Shown here: piece by piece, positions 21,491-31,727 of the stretch
How positions within the stretch are numbered: position 1 is the first letter of the stretch
Layout: each line of letters opens with the position of its first letter
Source: Aplectana chamaeleonis
Taxonomy: Eukaryota > Nematoda > Chromadorea > Rhabditida > Cosmocercidae
Length of the DNA: 64,000 nucleotides
Direction of reading: 5' to 3'
Assembly: GCA_029168955.1 (NCBI GenBank)
Contig: JAPDOI010000137.1
Location: forward strand, 1,496,679 to 1,560,678
Notes under the pieces: generated by a model
Seen by the model: only the letters and a program-made list of their open reading frames with translations
What the model was told of the DNA's origin: nothing
Databases searched by the model: none
Made by a program: the position numbers and the translations under genes

Positions 21491-21980
21491 AGGCAAAGTC
21501 CACGATAAAAACTATGTCTGATTTTTTTGTGGAGATCGGCAGGTGCAGGGGCTAGCGCAACCCTAACGTTGAAAAAATTAAGAAAAATGAGCTCGGAACG
21601 GTCCCCTACGGCCCCAAAGTTGGGCACCCGTCAGCTCGTCACACCCCAGATGCACTTTCCACGCCCAACGATGTGAACGAATGAAAGCTTGAAATCGTGA
21701 GATGAGCTATGGTTTCCGATCAAAAGCCCCGTTCTTTCCTTTATTCTCAACTTCACTCTTTACTCATGTCAGCTCGCATACATCGGCTGCAAAAAACGGA
21801 AGTTACAAGCCTCGGACAACTCGTCCACCAAGCTTCCCTAGCTCCACTTTAGTGGACCATAACTGCGTTCCTAAAAGGTCTTGTACGATTCCAAAAACAT
21901 CATTGGAATCAGCATGGGACCATCTTTAAGATAGGCGGAAAAGCAGAAAAACGATTATTATCGTGAACACTGCCTTTCAA
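21487..21980 (+). mobile_element. AGGCA MITE, divergent-interior type, abutting copy
   Basis: It starts at the same TTAA that ends the preceding element, with AGGCAAAGTCCACGATAA, and ends ATTATCGTGAACACTGCCT-TTCAA. Its interior (GATGAGCTATGGTTTCCGAT, CTCGGACAACTCGTCCACC) differs from the 21000 type but matches 28798-29250 reversed. Confidence 0.8.
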
Positions 21981-22240
21981 ATTTCACTGTGGGTGTTATT
22001 TGAGACGCTGAACACGAATTTGAGGTCCTTTTTTCGATTTTCGAAATTCTCAGGTAGGTATCGCCAGCTAAAAGGCATTGTGCATACCGTAACTTACAGT
22101 AACCCTAAGTCTGGCGAGGAATAAACCCTAGATTCGGGTTCAGGGCCCTAGGTGAAAGTTTTGAGCCGAATCCGTAAATTTTTCTGAACGCCTCAAGAAT
22201 TCCCTGATGGTTTTTCCCTTACCTTTTTTGAATCAATAGA

Positions 22241-23213
22241 AATGCCGTTTTTGGAATCCCCGCAACCATCTAGCCAATTTCAAGCACGGGTTATTTATAT
22301 ACTCTCACAGACCTACAGCAACGACAACATGATTTTTCAAATCGCCCCCGGAATGTAACAAGCCTCCTTTGTGAGACTTTTGGTTCCTTCTCGCCGACGT
22401 ATGTAGTTCGCGTTGGGACAGGATCGGTGCCCGTAAGTGTATGATAGCATGTATGCGCCGAACTTTCGTCAACGTAGTCCACGTTGGTAAAATGGAGCAG
22501 AAAGTCCTTGGGCGATTCGTTCCGACTGTATGTATCTGCTCCCTCACGTGCTCCAGCCTGTGCTCGAGAACATCAGTAAAAATCGACGGTACGCTTTCCA
22601 TCTGAAGCCGTCAACAGGTATCGCAAATGGTCGGAACCATGAGCTACAATCATGTACAACCTATCCATTTTTTCCCGTAAAAACTAGAATATGCGTTCAG
22701 TTAACTACGCTTTCACATCCGTTCTGTCCCTTTCAAGAGTGAAAAAATCGCAGCTCGTGTTTGAAATCAGAAAAAGCATTGCAATTCGATAATGCGCCGA
22801 ATAGTTTTTTGGAAGCTTCTGGGGCACACAATAATCAGATCGCTCAGGAATTTGTAAATGACGGGAAACACTGTACCTGAAATTCAAGCCCTCTCACAAC
22901 TCTTCACTCCGACTCCGAGAAATAGTAATGAACAAAAAGAGTAGGCCAGGTTTTTGGCTAATGTCTGCTAACATTGTTGATAAACGCTGAAAAAAAACAC
23001 CCTGTGCCTGGTGTCCGCTAAAAATAGTTGCGTCTACATTTTGTATTCTTCAGGGCGGAAGTGTTCAGAGAAAATCGAAAAACATAAGACATCCAACTTG
23101 GTACTTTATTTAAGATCTTCAATGATTGGAGACGGTAACAGGCGAAATAGGTTTATATAATCCTATATTCCCTACTACAAATGTGTTACGGAAAGAAGTA
23201 TTTTGGCATACCC
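22241..23213. other. unassigned stretch with a coding-like minus-strand remnant
   Basis: Minus-strand sequence from about 22700 to 22300 reads in phrases that look coding but sit in different frames: MDRLYMIVAHGSDHLRYLLT, then FTDVLEHRLEHVREQ, then NVDYVDESSAHTCYHTLTG. This could be a decayed gene or element fragment with frameshifts, or chance. I do not recognise a family. Confidence 0.3.
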
Positions 23214-23343
23214 TTAAAGGCAGTGTTCACGATGATTTTCGTTCCCGAGTTCTCCACTCAAAACAAAGCGTTGGCCACCGAGTGTTACAGAAATTACGTA
23301 GAAGCGGCGAGAAACGCACTAAAACGTCGTATTTAAGTGACAT
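23214..23343 (+). mobile_element. AGGCAGTGTTC MITE, left end only
   Basis: TTAA-AGGCAGTGTTCACGATGATT and about 100 bp of matching interior. The match stops where the 37-bp tandem repeat begins. Confidence 0.75.
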
Positions 23344-23454
23344 CCTTATACTTAAAGCAGTTATGTCCCGATGTTTGTATCCTTATACTTAAAGCAGTTA
23401 TGTCCCGATGTTTGTATCCTTATACTTAAAGCAGTTATGTCCCGATGTTTGTAT
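23344..23454 (+). repeat. 37-bp unit repeated three times
   Basis: Three identical tandem units, each starting CCTTATACTTAAAGCAG and ending CGATGTTTGTAT. The array begins exactly at the break in the preceding MITE. Confidence 0.9.
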
Positions 23455-23484
23455 GTATGTATGTATGTATGTATGTGTGTGTGT
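23451..23484 (+). repeat. (TGTA)n/(TG)n microsatellite
   Basis: Simple repeat of TGTA units passing into TG units, growing out of the last TTTGTAT of the 37-bp array. Confidence 0.95.
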
Positions 23485-23656
23485 AATTGTGTTTTCCCGT
23501 GAATCTTCGGAATGGCCGATCAAAACAGGGATGAAATGGTACCAACATTTGCGTGGGTGGGACACTCATCGATTACCAAAAAATCAGCCTGAATCACCTC
23601 TTGCGCGCCTCGGGGCCACCGAGTTTGTCCGTGGGGCGCAATTTTAGCCGTGGGTC

Positions 23657-25324
23657 ATGAAAACCTCTATGAGTCATCCAGAGGTAGAAGTGCTACGCTC
23701 TAATCACGGCGACAGGTCTTCGGTAATATTTTACGGGACGCCGTACAGAATCTCGGGTTTGATGAGTCTGCAGGACAGCAGTGGTAGTGTGCAGGACCAC
23801 AGTGGGGCTGTGCAGGCCGTCATGGTAAGTGTGCAGGACCCCAGTGGGAGTGTGCAGGACCCCTGTGGGAGTGTGCAGGACGTCATAAAAAGCGTGCAAG
23901 ACCCCAGTGGGACTGTGCAGGCCGTCATGGTAAGTGTGCAGGATCCCAGTGGGAGTGTGCAGGACGTCATAAAAAGAGTACAGGGCTACAGTGGGAGTGT
24001 GCAGGACGTCGTAGAAAGTGTGCAGGACACCAGTGGGAGTGTGCAGTTCGTTATAGGAAGTGTGCATGACCCCAGTGGGACTGTGCAGGCCGTCATGGTA
24101 AGTGTGCAGGACCCCAGTGGGAGTGTGCAGGACGTCATAGAAAGTGTGCAGGACCCCAGTGGGAGTGTGCAGGACGTCATAGAAAGTGTGCAGGAGCCCA
24201 GTGGGAATGTACAGAACGTCGTTAAAAGCGTGCACGACTACAGTGGGAGTGTGCAGGACCCCATTGGGAGTGTGCAGAACGTCACAAAAAGTGTGCAGGA
24301 CGTCATAGAAAATGTGCAGAACCCAAATGGGAGTGTGCAGGACGTCACAGAAGGTGTGCAGGACCCCAGTGGGAGTGTGCAGGACCCAAATGGAAGTGCG
24401 CAGAACGTCATAGAAAGTGTGCAGGACCCAAATGGGAGTGTGCAGGACGTCACAGAAAGTGTGCAGGACCTCAGTGGGAGTGTGCAGGACCCAAATGGAA
24501 GTGCGCAGAACGTCATAGAAAGTGTGCAGGGCCCCAGTGAGAGTGTGCAGGACCCAAATGGGAGTGTGTAGAACGTCGGAGGAAGTGTGCAGAACCCTAG
24601 TGGGAGTGTGCAGGACCCAAATGGGAGTGTGCAGAACGTCGGAGGAAGTGTGCAGGACCCCAGTGGGAGTGTGCAGGACCCAAATGGAATTGTGCAAAAC
24701 GTCATGGAAAGTGTGCAGGACCCCAGTGGGAGTGTCCAGAACGTCGTAGAAAGTGTGCAGGATCCCAGTGGGAGTATGCAGGACCCAAATGGGAGTGTGC
24801 AGAACGTCAGAGAAAGTGTGCAGGACCCCAGTGGGAGTGTGCATGACCCAAATGGGAGTGTGCAGAATGTCATAGAAAGTGTGCAGAACGTCGGAGGAAG
24901 TGTGCAGGACCCCAGTGAGAGTGTGCAGGACCCAAATGGTAGTGTGCAGGACGTCATACGAAGTCTGCAGGACTCCAGTGGGAGTGTGCATGACCCAAAT
25001 GGGGGTGTGCAGAATGTCATAGAAAAAGTGCAGAACGTCAGAGAAAATGTGCAGGACCACAGTGGGAGTTTGCATGACCCAAATGGGAGTGTGCAGAATG
25101 TCATAGAAAGTGTGCAGAACGTCGGAGGAAGTGTGCAGGACCTCAGTGGGAGTGTGCAGGACCCGAATGGAGGCGTGCAGGACATCATAGAAAGTGCGCA
25201 GGTTCCCAGTAAGAATGTGCAGGACGTCATGGAATGGGTGCTGTACCCCAGTAGGTGCGTGCAGGACGTCGTGAAATGTGTTAAGGACCCAGGTGGGAAT
25301 GTGCAGGACGTCATAGAGAGTTAG
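23657..25324 (+). other. repetitive open frame over the 21-bp minisatellite
   Basis: From the ATG at 23657, a short unique leader of about 37 residues (MKTSMSHPEVEVLRSNHG...) runs into heptad repeats of the type SVQDPSG and SVQDVIE. The frame stays open to 25324 apart from one TAG at 24569-24571, a single change from the usual CAG. Two minus-strand frames are open across much of the same DNA (25075-23693, 460 codons; 25314-24238, 358 codons), because the unit lacks stops. Multiple open frames make protein coding unproven. I would treat this as a minisatellite unless transcript or peptide data say otherwise. Confidence 0.3.
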
Positions 25325-25330
25325 CAGGGC
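23769..25330 (+). repeat. 21-bp minisatellite, about 74 units
   Basis: Units of the form AGTGTGCAGGACCCCAGTGG(G) alternate with AGTGTGCAGGACGTCATAGA(A). Nearly all length changes keep the 21-bp phase for 1.56 kb. A third class (GACCCAAATGGG) is common after 24300. The array is degenerate rather than identical, so it is not a recent expansion. Confidence 0.95.
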
Positions 25331-26068
25331 CGCAGTGGAAAAGTGCAGGACGTCTTGAAGAAAGTAGAATTGAATCAGCGAGATTTTCTCAATTTTTCAT
25401 GCGAAATCTTAGCCTTTGTGTAGCGAAGAAAACAGATAGGAAATCATGTATCTTGAGAAGCGTGCAACGCGTTTTGAGGAGTACGCAAAACTCTGGAGAC
25501 ACTTCCTCGCCAGTCTGACGAAACAATCAGCAGCTCCACTTCCGCATCATCTCTGTTCGTCACTCAGTACAACCGCTCAGTCATTTTGATTCACTAACTT
25601 CGATAAAACAGTTTTATATATGTTGAACGACTGAGATTATCAAAATCTGCTTCACAAAAACGTAAACATCAACGGACATATTTCATTTATTGAGAACAAA
25701 GGCATGGTGTTGGTCAACAAGGGAAACCACATCCAAAATGCGAGTGCTTTTTTCTCAACATGACAGGGATGGTAGAGCGAGAATAATAGCTTGCGTACAT
25801 TACAGAAGGAAGGGGTCGTAAATAAGATGCCGGTAACAACCGACGATCTACCGCTTGCTTCTTATGTTTTGCTTTTTTTATGCCACGTTTTTTTACCCTA
25901 CGCCCTGCTATAAATGTCCGGCAGCCAGTTTTGCTCAGGAGAGTCTATACGGACAGCAAGTTTCGGATATACGGAAGGCAGTCAACACCGTTTTGTCAGA
26001 ATAATCTGCCTCAGGAAGCTAGCGAACGTGAAAATTTTTTGAGCGAAAACTTCGCTAGGTCTCGCTAG
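25331..26068. other. unassigned sequence
   Basis: No gene or repeat partner recognised. Confidence 0.45.
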
Positions 26069-26430
26069 TTATTCTATACCATGGACTAGTTGTCCAGTTG
26101 TATGAACATGTTCACGGTGGTTGTCACCGGTGAAAAATGGGATCAGTCGAAAATGGAGGAATAATCCAGGCAAAATAGTACTAGGTAGGGTGCGAAGAAG
26201 ACAACGGAGCAACGGAAAGCAAATAAATGTAAAGGACGGGCCCACAAATGATTTCATTGTCACAACGAACAGTTCCTGTGAGAGTAAAGAGGTGGGGTGA
26301 GAGTAAAGGATTTCGTGACCTTCTGGTGCGTTTTTCTCGATTCCTTCGTCATTTATGTTCTACCCGGGGCCAAACAATCGATTTAGCTATTAATCTCAAA
26401 ATCGAAGATTATCGTGAACACTGCCTTTAA
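26069..26430 (+). mobile_element. AGGCAGTGTTC MITE, left-truncated
   Basis: Begins in the interior at GTTATTCTATACCATGGACT and ends CGAAGATTATCGTGAACACT then GCCT-TTAA at 26430. The left arm is absent. Confidence 0.8.
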
Positions 26431-26566
26431 ATGAAAAAATGGGGAGACCAGCAGTTTTCCCAATAACGGCCAGCCTCGTCGCTCGAGAATTTGAGGGCAA
26501 AGCTCAGTTTTCGGCGATTCCCGGAATGCTACAAGATATACAGCTTTAACAATTTCTCTAGGGCTT

Positions 26567-26898
26567 ACACGATTTCGGAACATCGCGCGAAAGCTGCATT
26601 AACAACGGTCTTCCTCAACTTATTCCAACCGTTTCCATGAGCCACCGTGTCAGAAAAGTGTGTCCGTGGTCCATGTTTTAGCCATCGTCCACGCATTCTT
26701 GATAACTGCAGTGTAAACATCGGTCATTCTGGCCGTGATTGTCATGCTGTTAACACCGCAGTCCCTGACTTCGAGGCTGTTTTGTCCAGAAGTAAGGTTT
26801 TAGAGTATGTGAAACGTATGGACGGTGTTCACCTAGACCAGCTCATTCTATCTAACCCGAATTTCGTTAATACCAAAACTTGATCGGACCCTGCCTTT
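26567..26898. other. unidentified insertion in repeat R4
   Basis: About 330 bp separate R sequences that are contiguous elsewhere. The right border carries CCCTGCCTTTAA, resembling an AGGCA-type MITE end. A 78-codon plus-strand frame (26647-26883) lies inside, without a recognisable domain. Confidence 0.4.
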
Positions 26899-26936
26899 AA
26901 CACGAATTTGATGTCTGTTTATCGATTTCTGACAGC

Positions 26937-27425
26937 TTAAAGGCAGTGTTCACGATGATTCTCGTTCCTGAGTTTTTACATAAAACAGTGCGTTGGCCTC
27001 CAAGTGTTACCAAAATTACGAAGAAACGACGAGAAACGCATTGAAACGTCGTATTTCAGTGACATTATTCTATAACATGGACTAGTTGCCCGGTTGGATG
27101 AACATGTTCATGGTGGTTGTCACTGGTGGAAAATTGAGGCAGTCGAAAATAGAAGAATATTTCATGAAAAACAGTATTAGTTAGGGTTCCAAGGAAAGAA
27201 CGGGAAATCGAGAGTAGAGAATTGCAAAGGACGGGTCCACAAAAGATTTCATTGTCACAACAAACACTTCCTGTGATATAAAGAGGCGTGGTGATACTTA
27301 AGAATTTCGTGTACTTCTGATGCGTTTTTCACATTTTCTACGTCATTCTAGTTCTACCCGGGAGCCGATTAATCAATATAGCGAATAATCTCGAAATTAA
27401 AGATTATCGTGAACACTGCCTTTAA
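26937..27425 (+). mobile_element. AGGCAGTGTTC MITE, full length
   Basis: TTAA-AGGCAGTGTTCACGATGATT to ATTATCGTGAACACTGCCT-TTAA, 489 bp, flanked by TTAA on both sides. It interrupts family R, and its interior is very close to the copy at 21000. Confidence 0.9.
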
Positions 27426-27927
27426 ATTACATAGATTACCGTGGGTAAACAGTGGTTTGGCCAAAGTCGCAGATTTCACTCAATATTTTGTTTGTGAGGG
27501 TTTCACAGCGTGCCGAATACGAATTTGATGTCCACTTCCCGAATTTCGAGACAGGAAGGTAGGTCAGGGATAAGCGGAATTCCGAGTTTCGCGTATCAAA
27601 ACCTGAAGTTCGAGGCGTTTTCGGCCTTTTACGCTTTCTGAAATCGCATCAAGTGCTGTGGAACACGGAAATCTCGGGGCTGTTGATATATGTAGAAGCA
27701 GCTATCTTCCAAAAATTTCCACGTTTCGCGTTCAAAAACCGCATTTCCGCGTTTTTTTTTCGTTTCGCACTCGATTTCCGGAGCACAAGAAAAAAATTAC
27801 TGTCTCGACATACGGATCCCGATTTTCGAAATACTTATGTTTTCATTCCCATCATCCCTCGTGCCCACCGTAACGTACAGTAAACTTCAGATTTTTGGCA
27901 AACGTATCCAGATCATTTTGGGCACCC

Positions 27928-28418
27928 TTAAAGGCAGTGTTCACGATAATCTTCGATTATGAGATTATTCACTAAATCGATTGATTGGCCCTCGGGTAGA
28001 ACTGAAATGACGAAGACATTAAGAAAAGTGCATCAGAAGGGCCCGAATTCCTTTACTCTCACTCCGCCTTTTTACTCTCACAGGAACTGTTCGTTGTGAC
28101 AGTGAAATCTTTTGTGGGCCCGTACTTCGAAATTCTCTACCGTCTGTTGCTCCGTTCTTTGCTTCGGACCCTAACTAATACTGATTCGCCTAAAAATTTC
28201 GTCCATTTTCAGCTAGCCCCATTTTTCACCGGTGGCAACCACCTCGAACATGTTCATCCAACCTGACAACTAGACCGATCCTGAGAATAATGTCGCTGAA
28301 ATAAGGCGTTTAGTGCGTTTCTCGCCGTTTCTTCGGAATTTCGGTAACACTTGGTGGCCAACGCATTGTTTTGAGTAGAAAACTCGGGAACGAAAATCAT
28401 CGTGAACACTGCCTTTAA
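27928..28418 (-). mobile_element. AGGCAGTGTTC MITE, full length, reversed
   Basis: TTAA-AGGCAGTGTTCACGATAATC at the left and ATCATCGTGAACACTGCCT-TTAA at the right. The interior order is reversed relative to 26937-27425. Its position inside repeat R4 shows it is an insertion. Confidence 0.88.
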
Positions 28419-28753
28419 CAAGCGCGACGTACAAGTTTGATCCAGATTCGCAAACTTCTTCCAGATTACACCGGAAATCGCACCCTTACATAGGTAGTCA
28501 CGAAGTTCCAAGAATACTTATACCTTCTTGGGACAGGCAGCTCGGAGCGAGATACTGCGCAGTTTCACTATGGAGGCCCATGAGATATGTACTAACAACA
28601 CAATTCATTTTCGCAGATGCCTTCAACGCTCTAAGCAGTCGCCTTGTTAACAGTGAAAATTGTGAGTGACTACTCCCAAACCGAGATCGCAAAAAAAATC
28701 ACGAAACGGTGGTTCTCACAACTGAATTGTTGTTGTGCTAACAATAACTTATC

Positions 28754-28797
28754 CTAAAGGCAGTGTTCACGATGATTTTCGTTCCAGAGTTTCTGAC
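28754..28797 (+). mobile_element. AGGCAGTGTTC MITE left-end fragment
   Basis: CTAAAGGCAGTGTTCACGAT and 25 bp more, cut off where the next MITE begins at TTAA 28798. Confidence 0.7.
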
Positions 28798-29250
28798 TTA
28801 AATGCACAGTCCAAACCCAGAATCGTTTTTCTTTTTCTTTCTCTGTCTTGGGAGCGGTTCCACTCTGATTCCAGTGATGTCTTTGGAATTATACAAGACT
28901 CCCTTGGAACGTAGTTATCATCCCTCAAAAATTGAGCTGCTGAAGTATGGTGGACGAGTTGTCCGAGGCTTGTAACTTCCTTCATTTACGACCAGTGTAT
29001 GCGAGCTGACCTGAGTGAAGAGAGAGGCTGAGAATGAAGGGGAGAACGGGGCTATTGATCGGAAACCATCGCTCATCTCTCCACTGTTGAGCTCGAAAGA
29101 TCGTAAAAGGGGCGTGCCAAAGTGGCTTCCCAATGTGGATGCCCCAGGGTGGCTTCCTCTTATATCTCGCTCATTTGTTAGAATCGATAGCTCACACTTG
29201 GCAGGTGTTATATGGGTACTTCACAAATATGTGGAAATAAATTTCTAAAG
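28798..29250 (-). mobile_element. AGGCA MITE, divergent-interior type, reversed
   Basis: TTAA-ATGCACAGTCCAAACCCAG start. The interior (GGTGGACGAGTTGTCCGAGG, GGAAACCATCGCTCATCTC) matches 21487-21980 in reverse. The right end is diverged or lost (TTTCTAAAGGCGG near 29250). Confidence 0.7.
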
Positions 29251-29254
29251 GCGG

Positions 29255-29450
29255 ATTTCTCGCAAAATTGAATTTCTCAGGTCCGAAAATAAGATTGAGA
29301 TCGTGAAACTGATTCCGAAAGTTGAGATCTTCCTGTTCAAACTTTTGCCATGGAGCTATTTGAGGTGTTGAGCACAGACACGAAGTCTGTTTCTGATGTT
29401 TTTGGACGATTACGGTGTGTTAAGCTAAGACCAATACAACTGTCAGTACA
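29255..29450 (+). repeat. dispersed repeat family R, fragment 5
   Basis: Contains GAGCTATTTGAGGTGTTGAGCACAG... and CGATTACGGTGTGTTAAGC, diverged forms of R landmarks in plus orientation. Confidence 0.45.
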
Positions 29451-29989
29451 ATAACGCGCACTGATATTCCAAATAATTGAAAACGAGCCCAGCAATCATG
29501 GGCAGCGTCCCAAATATATTTTTTGTTTTATTTATGGACGCGCACATTGTGCACGTGTGTACGGAAATCAGAACAAAACAATAACTCCATCAAAGAAAAG
29601 CCGCCGGGAGCGTTCTCGAATGCTAAAACAAAAAAAACGGATGTAACATAACAAGTACGGATAAAAGATAGGATAAAATCAGAAATCAGGAAAAAAGTTA
29701 TACTATAAAACATTGGGATCTCATAGACGATTCAGAGCAGATTACGTGGTGAACTTAATTTTTGAAGGAGTTGAAATTCAAACATAATGCGTTGTGTTAA
29801 TCAACAAATTTAGGTTAGGAACTACTCGATTACAGAAAAACTTTGACCTGACCTGTGTCCGGGATGTTTTTGGTCTGAGCTTTTGCGAGTTTCCTCTTGT
29901 GCGTGAAATCGCAAATTTGAAAAAAAAAACAGATGATCGGAGTGAGTATTTTGTATGACATAACGAGATCATTTCGTTCTCTTCTATTT
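29451..29989. other. unassigned AT-rich sequence
   Basis: No gene recognised. This may be the 3' tail of the adjoining retrotransposon, which is read on the minus strand, but no polyA end is evident. Confidence 0.4.
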
Positions 29990-30406
29990 TCAAGACTGCG
30001 TAACCCGAAAACTTGCCGCCGTGACCAAACCATTATGAGTGAAAAGATAGTCTACACAACTGCAACGTAGAGCAAGTTTTCTTGTGAAATTATTCTGCCA
30101 GCTATGTTCTTTTTTAAAATAAGGATTAAACACCGCGGTAACATTTTCAACAAGCGGTCTAACGTGCGATTTGTATGCTCTAATAAGGATTTGCGGGCTT
30201 TTTGTCCTAAGCGCTTCGAAAAGGTTATAGGTCCTATGCATTGCCTTGAAGAATATGGCCCTGTAATGAGAGCGGAAACTTAGTTTATCAGTGATAATAA
30301 AGCCTAAACTTAGTATAAGTTTTACACCCTCCAAGGAGATGTCATTTATGCTATATGAAGCTACCACTAAACCGGACCCGATGGAGAGAACATGCGATTT
30401 TTCGGG
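29990..30406 (-). pseudogene. non-LTR reverse transcriptase, 3' portion
   Basis: On the minus strand from 30406, the frame reads PEKSHVLSIGSG, LGFIITDKLSFRSHY, KAMHRTYNLFEAL, ILIRAYKSHVRPLVENV and FNPYFKKE, ending at a stop at 29990. These are the regions after the catalytic YADD box in CR1/jockey-type reverse transcriptases. The frame starts abruptly at CCCGAAAAA, which is repeated at the other LINE fragment (33828-33820). The two fragments are one gene split by the 30407-33819 insertion. Confidence 0.85.
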
Positions 30407-30950
30407 GGTTGCGGTACCATTGACAACCAGGCATGCCGCGCCCACTTTCTCTCGCGCTTGCTGCGCTCTCCACTCCACCTCTTGCGCCGGAGACAAAAAG
30501 AAAAAGACGCTACTATTGTGCAATCGACAGGCATCTCTAGGATGATTGGGGTTTTGATGTATATTCTGGTAAATAGCCACGAACGCTTCATCTATGTGGA
30601 TGCTGACGCTGTTCTACCAAACACTCACTTTTTATAGCACTGCGCAATTTCTTCAACAAAATTACTGAATTCTTTGCTAACGCTGCTGATTACACTTGCG
30701 ATAAAGAAAAAGCAAAGTAAGTTCTATCAGAAAGGGGATCTCCAAGCAAATGTGACTCGGAGCTTACAGAAACGTTGCAACAAAAAATAAAGAGGAAGAG
30801 GGAAGTGGAGTGGATGAGTCCACGAAAAAGTATCAATATTTCTCGAGAACCGATTCCCTGGCTGAAATTTTTACTTGCAAAATAAGACCGTTTCGTTATT
30901 CTTCATATAAGAACTTTGTGGTTTTGAAAATGACTTCTCTTTCTTCGGTT

Positions 30951-31260
30951 CTATTCTAGTGCCAAAAAAAGGCACTGAATAATTACTATTGAAAAAAGAC
31001 TTGATGTTAGTAAAATCACACAAACGGTCTCATTCTGCTGTTCAGAAACGTGAACCAGTGAAAAAGCAGTGGGAAGTGCAATTACTAACGCATAGACATT
31101 CTCAACCAAGTAGAAGTCCTTCTTCGGAACGCCTAGGGCCTTCCCATGTGGAGTAACATAACGGTTCGTTTCGGGGAATTGAAAATTGTAATCGTCTTCA
31201 AAAAACATGTTCAATTCCTTGTAGACTCCCCTATTCCACTCACCTGATGTCCCTTTTTGT
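30951..31260 (-). other. unrecognised coding-like frame inside the MULE-like element
   Basis: The minus strand from about 31260 reads GTSGEWNRGVYKELNMFFED, continues FPETNRYVTPHGKALGVPKK and ends after a hydrophobic stretch (LVIALPTAFSLVHV). Composition looks protein-like and the frame is open for about 100 codons, but I recognise no family. It may be cargo, a decayed transposase exon or a captured exon. Confidence 0.35.
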
Positions 31261-31727
31261 TAAAGCTTTTCGGCCACAGTCAAAAGGATTTTTCTTGGAG
31301 AAACCCATTTAGCTAGAAGTGTGACTTTGAGAATGTTTTCACCATTTTCACAGGTGAATTTTTGTGAAAAGAGTCCGCTTCGCATCTACGACTGTTATAA
31401 AAGGACTTTCTGGATTCATTCGGTAATAAGTAAGTAACCATTTTGCTAACCGATTCTCCTGTACCACCCCATGGAAAAAGCACAGCCTACAACGCCCTTC
31501 AGCGGATAAATTCAAGAATCGAATACTCTAGAGATTAATTCCTGGGTGCCATCATTTTTATGGGGGCCGCTCTGAATGATCCCTCTCCGCGGAGACGCAG
31601 AGATAGCCAGTTTGCACTTTGGCCGGCGGAGAGAGTGCCAGGCCAGCTGGCAGCGCCTTTCTTTTCGTCCTCTGCGCTCATCATACTGACTCGGACACCC
31701 CGCGCGCCGGGTTGTCAATGCTCCGAA

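Larger units (their letters stand above)
20660..22240 (+). repeat. dispersed repeat family R, copy 3
   Basis: It has GGGTGCTGATTACGAATCTG, AAACGCGACTTTTAAGG, TAGATTACGGTTGGTATATG, CGCTGAACACGAATTTGAGG and the ATTGTGCATACCGTAAC type end. Two adjacent MITEs (21000-21980) interrupt it between GACT and AAATTTCACTGTGGG. Other copies have the two sides joined. Confidence 0.75.
26431..28750 (+). repeat. dispersed repeat family R, copy 4
   Basis: R landmarks continue across three insertions: GAATTTGAGGGCAAAGCTCA, ACACGAATTTGATGTCTG, ACCGTGGGTAAACAGTGG, CGAATACGAATTTGATGTCC, CACCGTAACGTACAGTAA and the distal GCGAGATACTGCGCAGTTTC shared with copy 7. The insertions are about 26567-26898, 26937-27425 and 27928-28418. 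Confidence 0.7.
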
